From positions 15,004,001 through 15,068,000 of the forward strand of contig CM121342.1 of NCBI GenBank assembly GCA_051530055.1: a stretch of 64,000 nt of DNA. The letters are read 5' to 3'. The notes under the pieces were generated by a model. It did no database searches and was not told where the DNA came from. It saw only the letters and a list, made by a program, of their open reading frames with translations. A program made the position numbers and the translations under genes. Shown one piece after another: positions 56,405 through 64,000 of this stretch (its first letter is position 1; each line of letters opens with the position of its first letter). The DNA comes from Neoechinorhynchus agilis (Eukaryota; Acanthocephala).

Positions 56405-59400
56405 ATGGACAGTCAACTCGCCAAAGTCGAAAAGGAACCGATTTTAGCCACAAGCCAGATTACAAGCGATCTCCATAGAACTATCGCGATCACTAGATCC
56501 ATAGTACCGACCTGTCTAGCAGTCAGTTCGACCATTTTGGCCGTAGGATGCCGCGACGGCCGTGTTCATCTATTTGATCTTGTAGGGAATTCCCTTGAAC
56601 GGATAATAGAATTCACAGTAAGCAGCTTACTTCTGTTGTTGGTTTATTAAACCTATCTATGTGCCACCGAAAGGGTCCAACTGACGAAATTCGAACCGTT
56701 CGTTTTGACCAAAAAGGTGAATATCTAGGATTTTGCAGCGCCGAAGGAAAGGTCAGTGATGGCCGTTTTAGAAAAATAGACTGAATGTTTATAGGTTGGA
56801 GTAATGAACGTATTCAACGACGACAAACAAGGTGATGAACCAATTGCTCACTTAAGCAGTCTTGCACAAATCATGGGTAATCTCTGTTTACCACAATTTG
56901 ATCTTACGGTTTATGGGGAGATTTCGACCGGTCCGAGAAAATACCTGTTTTCTTAACAATCGGTCAATCGAGATCTCATTAATAACGCTTTATTCACCAC
57001 TACCACTATAGGATCAAATCATTTTAATTTTTATTCTGTGTTGAAGTGAGGCCTTTGTCCACAGCTGATAATTTTTCCTTGGGCACACAGCCCACCGATC
57101 TGATTCAAGGATGCCGTGTGCCCAAGGAATCCTCACTTCAACGCTGAATAAATTTAACCGGTTAGCTAAACTTAAAAAGACATTTTAATTTTATTCAAAA
57201 ACCTTTTTTCGTCCTTCGGTATTTCTCCAATGCAAAATATTTTGACTTGTTAATCTTGTGCTCTACTGGCATAAAGGAAACTGTTTACTGTATGGATATA
57301 TCTTCTGACTTTAATGAGAGACCGCTGTTGACCGTCGGCGGAAAAGACCAGGTGAGATGCAGTTAAGCAGACAATTAAATTGCCCTAAAAACTTAATAGG
57401 TATATATTATTGAAAAGCAAAACTTATTTGGTATGAAAAGGATAAAATCAAATTGCGTCTATCGGCTCAATCCGTACAACTGGCCTGTTTTTTCGGTGCG
57501 AATCAACAGCACCTTCGTTGCTTTTGCCGATTCGCGTTCGATTGGAATCGTAAAAATCGCCTCTACAAAAATTAAATGCCACCTAAATCACAATGTTCCC
57601 AGGTAGCTTTTTTCTCCACTATGAGTTTCCTATTTCGAAATTTTAGCCTTGACTTTCCAGTTCTTAGGTGCTACTTGTTTTGGTCTGATAAAAACACCGT
57701 TGTGTTTGGGGCTGATCATGTCATCAAAATCCTTCGAGTGTTCGAAAAGGAGTCTCTTTCGCTAAAGATTTGTGAGTTCTAAGCTTTAGAATTATGAAGT
57801 TTATTTATTTGTAGTGGCATCTTTTACTACTCCTACGATTTGTCTCGGCTTATTCCCTTTTGATATCGGATCAATGGCCATGCTGACGAGCAATGGTGCC
57901 GAGAAAGCCGTTGTTCTTATTCAACCAATAAAGAACGAATTAAAACTGCTAAGTTCGTTAAACATTTCAAACGAAAAGATCATAGATTTTGGTAAATGTC
58001 ATAGAGAATTGTCGTCGGAGCTAATTTAATCGTTTTTTGGCAACTAGTTACCCCCGGATAAGTTTGCATTGACGTAATTATTATTATTAGAAATAATTCG
58101 TGAACGTTGTGTTCACGAAATATTTCTAATAATAATAATTATGTCAATGCAATCTTATCCGGGGGTAACTAGTCGCCAAAAAACGATTTTTTTAAATGAT
58201 GTCGATTTCATTCTTCCTTTAAAAAGTAACACGTTACAGCACCACTGGCTAGTGAAAAATCATATTACGTTATGTACCAAGATGCGATAATTTGTGTTCG
58301 ATCGCGTGATCAATGCGATCACATTATCTGGCTCCTGGAGCGGCGGAATTTCGAAGTGGGTTCTTTATTTCTTTTTGGGTCCTCCATACATGATTCGCTG
58401 AATAGGAAGCAGTAAGACAGATTGAGCGAGGAGCCATGAAGCCTACAAACCCAGAATTTGAGGTATTTTTCTAAACTACGATAAGCTCTATTTTAGTTGA
58501 CGCATAGAATGTAATCAATACAATATTCGTAAATCTTTTGTCTCAATCGACTGCTGATATTGCTGCTTCCGAGATTTGTCGCCTTTTTCTAACCCGCGTG
58601 TTTTTAACACCGTTCTAATTTTAACGAGAAAAACGTTTATTTAGCTTAAAAGTAGATTTACATAATTTTGTTACTCAGTGTGATATCAAATTGTTTTTAT
58701 CTTCTCATGGTGTCCAAAAACGCCGGTATAAATACCAATGCCAATTCTGACACATGGATGCGTTTTATAGATTTGTTTTTGGAAAAATGCCCAGGGGATA
58801 TAAAGGTTTGCATTAAGATTTTATACGTACATTGATTATTTTCGCCAACTAGCATTTAATATCAAACTTGCCTAGCGTTCCTCAAATCTGTCCGAGATCA
58901 TATATACGCCTTATCAAAGAATTGATTGCTAATAGTGAATTTGAGGTATGTTTTAAAGTACGAGTAGCTACGAAGTTAAAAATCAATCAAAAGCTCATCC
59001 ATGAAAAGCTGAAACAAGTAACGTTTACCCACGAACAGCTTACAGAAATCATCAGTATGACTGAGTCGTTCATGACTAAAAATGATTATAATGAAATAGA
59101 AGTAAAATCATTGCTGGCTTTGTGGTAAGGAGCCCATAACGATTTTTCGCGTACATCGTTGAATTATTTAGTTATGAAAAGCAGAATCATTTTTCGGCTG
59201 CTATGAACGAGTATATAAAGTGAGTCTATTTGTTGCGATGAATTCCTTATACTCTATTTAGCATACGTAATAACCGATTTTTCGATTTGATTGAAATTTA
59301 TAATGACTACGAAGTCGTGCAAAACAATATATTAGCAATTGTTGAAATGAATGAAGAAGTTAGTGTTTATAATTCTGTGCATCTTAAGAGAGAATCATAT

Positions 59401-61340
59401 AATTGTTAAGAAATCCATTGATTTGTTTTGTCGCATAAGCAATGATTGTCCGGATCAGGTAGGCTTAGTCTTTGAGCACATCTTTTGTGACCTTTCTGGT
59501 ACATTAAATTTCCTCAATCGATCTAAATGATTCTGTTCATAATTTAAAATACGTTTTGGTTCCGAGCGCTGTGTCCAGCACTCACTGCCTATCAAATACC
59601 AAAGAAATTGTTTTATAGTTTGATCGTTTAGCACCTTTTCGATTTTTTCGTTCATACGAAAAATCCAAGATAACAATTTCTTTATATAAATTATTCACAG
59701 CTTTTCACTGTTAAAATTTGTTTTGGTTTAGACTTATTGTTTAGGTTTTCACCCGGTAAATAATTTTTTGTAAAAAGCGTTTCGAACCTCGTCGGTTCAT
59801 CATCAGTTCTAAAACTGATGATGGACCTCTCACAAGGTTTGAAACGTCTTTAATAAAAAATTATTTATCGGGTTAAGACCTAAACAATAAGTCTTACCTT
59901 AGTACCTCCTCACATATCGACATGTTTTTGTTTAAATAAAAGGTTGTATCATTTATCGGTGCACTGTCACAAGAGCAACATGAATACTTTCTCCATAAGG
60001 TAATTCTTTTTATGTGACAATACTACTCACGTTGCTTTAGTATCTTTCACAAATGTTCAAAATTCGAAAAGATCTGACTAGAGAATACCAACCTCTCCAA
60101 ATACGGCTGTACGGAAAATATGAGCGTCAAAGTCTTTTTCATTTCCTAACACTTTCCAGCAATTATTCTCTCCAGAATGCACTTGATTACTGCCTTAGTG
60201 AAAATATGCATCCCGAGGCCATTTATCTTCTAAGTAAGTAAACAAATACCTCGAGTGCGTTTCGAAACCGTGAATGAATTATATTTGATATGCTTTTATA
60301 AACAAAAAGGATTAAAAAGGCCGCTTGGTTCATAGAAACAATGCGCAAATTCATTTGTAAAAATCAAAATTTAGTAAAGAATATAAGGAAACACATCGTG
60401 TTCTACCTTGAGATCAATAATTTGTGATTTCTCCGTATCACTAAACCATTCAGGATAGGGTGCGTAAGACAACTACGAACCGTACGTTAACTTTTATTCT
60501 TGTGTGATGTTTCGAACTTGTTGGCGGATTTCAGATTTCAGTTTACTATAAAAATTTACAAGTTCCATTTTCTACATTTAAGCAAGGGTTGGTCGAAGTG
60601 AAGATGCCCTCAGATTGATGGTTGACAAAATGGAATCGGTCGCAATGGCTATTGACTTCTGCAAGCAGCACGACGACGATGGAAACCAAAGACTATGGGC
60701 AAAGTTAGTTGAGTTCTGCAGTTTTAACAAAAATCGATCAATTGATTTGCTCACCCGCTTATCTCAATCCAACGAGATTACCGTTGGCAAAGGAATACCC
60801 TCAGTTGATCTAAGTATTATTTTGGAATCACTAGAGGGAGCTGTTAACGCTGCCGATGTTGCGGCGCTTGTATCAAAGTATATTTCAAATCAGACATGGA
60901 AGGTTAATAATTTGAAAACTAAGCTTTTTTCGAAATTAGAAAATTGTACCTATTCACTATTTAATCGAAGACTACTTAAGATTCTTATCGGTTTAACCTG
61001 TATTTTGTATTCTTTACAAATGCCAACATTTGCACCACATCTTTGATTATTATTTAAATCATCTTCGGGATATCTTTAGGTCAAACTGCTTGAAACTTGC
61101 AAATCTTGCGTTGACACTGAAGCATTTGGCAAGCTTGATCAGTTAGTCAAAAAGCGCCAATCGGGTATAAGTCTTGACAATGCGAAATGTCCGGTCTGCT
61201 CTAAACCAATTTGGCCCTTAACTGATCAGCTAACATCAATCAGTGCTTTCCAATGTGGACATGTATTTCATCGTCTCTGCTCCTTGGTTCAATCTTCTGA
61301 CGACGAAAAGTTTTGTGGGATATGTAGAAGAAATGAGTGA
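56405..61340 (+). CDS. VPS41: VPS41, HOPS complex subunit, about 15-17 exons
   Basis: N-terminal beta-propeller: exon 1 56405-56617 (STILAVGCRDGRVHLFDLVG), an exon to about 56750 (TVRFDQKGEYLGFCSAEGK) and one from 56795. Further exons are about 57278-57351, 57400-57602, 57647-57771 and 57815-57991. Helical solenoid: 58240-58355 (RDQCDHIIWLLERRNFE), 58406-58462, from 58508, to 58805, from about 58862, and pieces to 60030. Then 60053-60234 (LFHFLTLSSNYSLQNALDYC) and about 60589-60902 (RLMVDKMESVAMAIDFCKQH). Last exon 61080-61340: a C-terminal RING with CPVCSKPIWPL, CGHVFH and CGIC. Propeller, clathrin-type repeat and RING-H2 in this order match VPS41, which tethers late endosomes to lysosomes. 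Nearly all boundaries read GT...AG, and no inactivating change is needed. The exon 3-4 junction has two possible solutions. Several introns contain foldback elements. Confidence 0.88.
57031..57150. repeat. Foldback element in a VPS41 intron
   Basis: TTATTCTGTGTTGAAGTGAG is mirrored by CTCACTTCAACGCTGAATAA, and CCTTGGGCACACAGCC by GCCGTGTGCCCAAGG, giving arms of about 50 bp around a short centre. It lies in the intron after the third exon. Confidence 0.7.
58029..58190. repeat. Near-perfect foldback element in a VPS41 intron
   Basis: About 80-bp arms: AATCGTTTTTTGGCAACTAG, ACCCCCGGATAAG and TGCATTGACGTAATTATT are mirrored by the right arm ending AGTCGCCAAAAAACGATT, around the centre CGTGAACGTTGTGTTCACG. 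Only a few mismatches, so this is a recent insertion. Confidence 0.85.
59729..59896. repeat. Foldback element (CACCCGGTAAA type) in a VPS41 intron
   Basis: TAGACTTATTGTTTAGGT at the left and ACCTAAACAATAAGTCTTA at the right are inverted ends. Inside, CACCCGGTAAATAATTTTTT and AAGCGTTTCGAACCTCGT are mirrored. The inner motif recurs as solo arms at 1509 and 21370. Confidence 0.8.
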
Positions 61341-61682
61341 GTTAGTAAAATGTCACGATAAATGGTCTTTGCTGGTGTCGATACATTTTTTGTTATTTTC
61401 TACTGAAATTCAACAAAGCGACTGAAATTTTTGTCCGGAAAATATATTGTATTATTAATTACCAAGAGAGAATTGTAATTGTGGTGATTAGTTTCATAGA
61501 GCGTTGATGTTTGCGTTTTATTCAGCCGCTCTCGGTTGGTAAAAAATACAGCAAAATATAGATTTTACAAAATTGTTTTTCTGTGGACTAAATAAAGTTT
61601 CGATACTAAAAATTTTAAATGTTACCGAAAAATCTCATCACTAGTTAATCATATTCTGATCTTCGACTCGAAAAGTTTTTAG

Positions 61683-62145
61683 ATGGAAGAGACCGAGGAT
61701 TCGTTTCGTCTTTTTTGGAACCTAAATTGGCCAAAAGTAAAAGATCTTGATCTTCCATGGGCGGTAAAGCACGAATTGTGCATTTGTCTCATTGAACCGT
61801 CAGTCGCTGCAATTATTTCTGAGCTCTTAGAGATCCAATCTCTTTCTGAACAGAAGAGTGAGATTTTAAGAGAGAACGATAAATCGCCATTGTAACCTAA
61901 CATTGGTCTCGGATGGGTTTTGATGGCTTAAGTTGATCGCCGAAAAATTGCGAAAACCACCTTCACAAGAGAAGATCCAAAATGAGATAATGCTGTACCG
62001 TCTGGATGCCAACATGCGTTTTCAACAAGATATCCTTCATAGGGCGTGCGTCCCATTTTTCAAAATGACCGAAGACCCCGACATTATCAATTTACAGGCA
62101 GAAATGATACGGATACTAAAACGGATCATCGACGATATTCAATAA
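61683..62145 (+). CDS. DGCR6: DGCR6/Gonadal (gdl) family protein
   Basis: ATG at 61683. Exon 1 has VKHELCICLIEPSVAAIISE and LLEIQSLSEQKSE, matching the conserved EIVQGLLEIQHLTE segment of DGCR6. The 3' exon has NEIMLYRLDANMRFQQDILH, VPFFKMTEDPDIINLQ and EMIRILKRI, matching its C-terminal coiled region, and stops at 62143-62145 with AATAAA overlapping. A canonical intron from GTGAGATT (61858) to CACAAG (about 61970) keeps frame and gives about 115 residues. A shorter intron near 61892-61932 would keep more of the helix but needs non-standard boundaries or an indel. At either length it is shorter than vertebrate DGCR6 (about 220 residues). Role in DiGeorge region/Drosophila gonad; biochemistry poorly known. 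It lies 342 bp downstream of VPS41 on the same strand. Confidence 0.75.
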
Positions 62146-62149
62146 AAAT

Positions 62150-62420
62150 GTTTGAAGCTGTGGGTCATGGAAATTGAAGTCATTCTTAATTTTTATGTTT
62201 TAGATACCAAATTTAGTTTTGGAATCGCAGGACAAGTAGAGAACACCAAATTTGTGTATTATAACAAAAGAGCCTAAATATGGAAATAGTTGTAGGACAG
62301 TTAAAATTTCTCGGTCGCACTAAAATTCCACTTATGGAGCAGCCGGCCTAACGATAATTATTTTTCGTGGTTATAATTCCAAATAGTAAGACAAATACAA
62401 TAGCTAGTCATCGAGATTAA
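62150..62420. other. Spacer
   Basis: No gene recognised. Confidence 0.3.
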
Positions 62421-62712
62421 ATCCTTCCGGATGATAGAGTTGTAGTTGTATTTGAAGCTTAAATTGTTCATGTTTTTATAAAGCAGAAAAAAGTGAATTA
62501 GTTTATTTATTGAAACTGATATTTCGGCATAATCTTGTGCCTTTATCAAGGTTTAAAATGTATTTTAGCCCTTTATAAAGGCTAAAGATTGTGCCGAAAT
62601 GTCGGATTCGATAAATAAATTACTTTAATTTTTCCCGCCATATAAAAAACCGTTGTAGTGAAATAAAATATATTTTATCGTCCGGGCTTATGATCATTAC
62701 AACTACAAAATA
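62420..62712. repeat. Foldback element, about 290 bp
   Basis: The outer arms (CCGGATGATAGAGTTGTAGT and TGATCATTACAACTACAAAA) and inner arms (TGATATTTCGGCATAATCTT and AGATTGTGCCGAAATGTCGG) are inverted matches, centred near 62570 on TTTAGCCCTTTATAAAGGC. It is the most complete member of the family whose arms appear at 1.27, 9.4, 20.1 and 53.9 kb. Confidence 0.8.
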
Positions 62713-62716
62713 GTAA

Positions 62717-62790
62717 GTGGCCGTGTGGTGTGCGCGTTCATAATGCGCTCCATAGGTCGATGGTTCAAGGCCACCGGTCGCTGGGTTCCA
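62717..62790 (+). repeat. tRNA-like sequence with CAT anticodon loop (tRNA-derived repeat)
   Basis: AGTGGCC pairs with GGTCGCT as an acceptor-like stem. GCGCGTTCATAATGCGC forms a 5-bp anticodon stem with a 7-nt loop reading CAT. GGTTCAAGG is a box B-like T loop and TGGCCGTGTGG a box A-like sequence. The D arm is only about 7 nt long, so it is unlikely to be a working tRNA gene. A tRNA-derived SINE head or decayed tRNA fits better. Confidence 0.45.
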
Positions 62791-62954
62791 CGGAGAAGCG
62801 GAAAAAGGTCACTTTTGCATTATTGCATCCTTTTTGTTATGTAGGATTTTTTGAAGAGACAGCTGGCACAGCTCCTATTTAGTTCTCTGCTTCGATACTT
62901 ACGACATTCCGAATACTTTGATTTCCTTTCTTTTTCTTAGTTATACCACTTCCG

Positions 62955-63235
62955 GATTTGAATAATTCACTGATTTATTTCCGATATTTCACGTCGTATT
63001 TTTCCGACATTTTTCCCCAAAGTTTGTTATTGTTAGTAAGGTTGTGGCGGTGGGGAAAAATTATATCAAAGAATGACTTCAATTGAAATATTTTGTTATT
63101 TCAATTGAAATCATTCTTTGATATAATTTTCCCCCACCGCCACATACTTATGGATTTTATCTTTAACTGTTAGTAAGCTTTACACAAACAATGAAAAACC
63201 TTGATGTGAAATATCGGGAACAAATGAGTAATCCA
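62955..63235. repeat. Nested foldback element
   Basis: The core (about 63046-63145) is an almost perfect hairpin: TTGTGGCGGTGGGGAAAAAT and AATGACTTCAATTGAAAT mirrored by ATTTCAATTGAAATCATTC and CCCCCACCGCCACA. Outer arms TTTCCGATATTTCACGTCG and TGTGAAATATCGGGAACAAA are weaker, suggesting a younger hairpin inside an older one. Confidence 0.8.
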
Positions 63236-64000
63236 AGACCTTGATTTCCCTAAAACATTCAATGCGTCTTAAAATGCAGCCAACGCAAACATTTCCTTAC
63301 AGCTATTTAATTCCAATATTGAACAATAATGCTGTTTTCAATTCTCAGCCAAATAACAATGAGACTCCTAAACTAAAAACTGTCTACATTTTTGTAAGCA
63401 GTACAAAAAAGTTGCGCAATTTCTTTAATTTCCCTTTTGTAAGTGAATAATCGGACTAGAAAAAAAATTTTCATCTTACCCTACTCCGCAGAATGTCATT
63501 CTCATCCGACATTACGAAATTCCGTTTTCTAGCAATCTCACCACCATGGTTTTGCAGCACCGTCAATCATTTTTTGCATAAGAACTTCCAAACTACTTGG
63601 CTTGCTTCTGTGGTGTATCTCTCTCGACATAATCACGCATAGATTCTTTACGGGGCTGATCACGCCGAGTTTCGCTTTTGATGTATTCGTTATCTTAGCG
63701 ATTCCGAGTATTAGATAGTGCACTCGTTTAGTTGCCATGTTGGATCTGTAATCTCTGCCTGACTTCGCTAACGGTGCTCCTAAATGTTTGATCCCTCTTA
63801 CATCCTTGATTCATACTCAAAATAATCAAGCACTTCTTTGAATATTGATATCGCCATAATCAATTTTAGGTTTTCGGGGATCGAGACCACATACGATTAC
63901 ACCTCGATTTCAGAAAATGATCAGTTTATTTCGATTATCGGCTATCACGCAACCCGGTGTGCTTCACGCTATCGCATCCAGAGCTTGTTCAAGCCATGCC
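63236..64000. other. End of window, no gene confirmed
   Basis: A minus-strand frame (63738 to 63538, MATKRVHYLILGIAKITNTS, then VISPVKNLCVIM and LEVLMQKMIDGAAKPWW) looks protein-like and may be an exon of a gene. No family is recognised. Nothing else is supported. Confidence 0.3.

Noticed and set aside
56875-57277. Non-canonical intron in VPS41 after exon 3
   Set aside because: Using a GTTTAT donor further downstream (about 56909) gives a standard phase-0 GT-AG intron; the apparent mismatch is a choice of donor.
61892-61932. Non-canonical intron in DGCR6
   Set aside because: A normal GT-AG intron (61858 to about 61970) keeps frame, so an unusual intron is not required.
1-64000. CRISPR arrays, operons of bacterial type, prophage or defence islands
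   Set aside because: No regularly spaced repeats, no Shine-Dalgarno-linked gene runs and no bacterial proteins; the genes are intron-bearing and eukaryotic.
1-64000. Polinton or DNA-virus-like element
   Set aside because: No protein-primed polymerase, packaging ATPase or capsid-like frame was seen; the long inverted repeats are all short foldback elements.

Overview
This is a piece of an invertebrate animal genome, possibly a nematode. Host genes are split by short introns (mostly 40-110 bp) and stand as islands in a sea of degraded mobile elements. The conserved host proteins recognised are all eukaryotic: Sec61 alpha, VPS41, ERLEC1/XTP3-B, DGCR6, an HP1-type chromodomain protein, a PPIL4-type cyclophilin fragment, a dual-specificity phosphatase fold, two leucine-rich-repeat proteins and a probable FAM13-like fragment. 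There is no bacterial signature. The species call is an inference.

Layout. 0-3.5 kb: an unrecognised coding fragment, a large foldback repeat and a Penelope-like fragment. 3.6-6.6 kb: a nearly whole non-LTR retrotransposon with a C-terminal restriction-like endonuclease. 6.6-8.9 kb: first LRR gene. 9-13.6 kb: LINE remnants and a foldback element. 13.9-16.7 kb: PPIL4 fragment, a block shared with the LTR fossil at 31.4 kb, and the HP1 gene inside a segment that recurs at 37 kb. 17.4-24 kb: CR1/jockey-like and RTE-like LINEs, one nested in the other. 24.3-26.7 kb: second LRR gene. 26.8-35.8 kb: two LTR retrotransposon fossils, a Penelope-like element and an RTE LINE inside the second LTR fossil. 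35.8-39.6 kb: endonuclease ends of the restriction-like LINE family, one with an exact tandem duplication. 40.1-42 kb: Sec61 alpha. 42-48 kb: more LINE ends and a FAM13-like fragment. 48.9-50.8 kb: ERLEC1. 51.8-53.7 kb: another LINE. 54.2-54.8 kb: a phosphatase fold with serine in place of the catalytic cysteine. 54.9-56.4 kb: tRNA-derived SINE copies. 56.4-61.3 kb: VPS41, with foldback elements in its introns. 61.7-62.1 kb: DGCR6. 62.4-63.2 kb: foldback elements and a tRNA-like sequence.

The host genes share a secretory and endolysosomal flavour: Sec61 alpha (ER import), ERLEC1 (ER lectin in ER-associated degradation) and VPS41 (HOPS tethering). Nothing shows they are co-regulated; they are far apart and separated by transposons. 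The best leads are the Cys-to-Ser phosphatase, a segmental duplication that differs by presence or absence of HP1, a 44-bp hairpin-bearing interruption in ERLEC1, the LRR paralogue pair, and families of foldback elements with shared termini.
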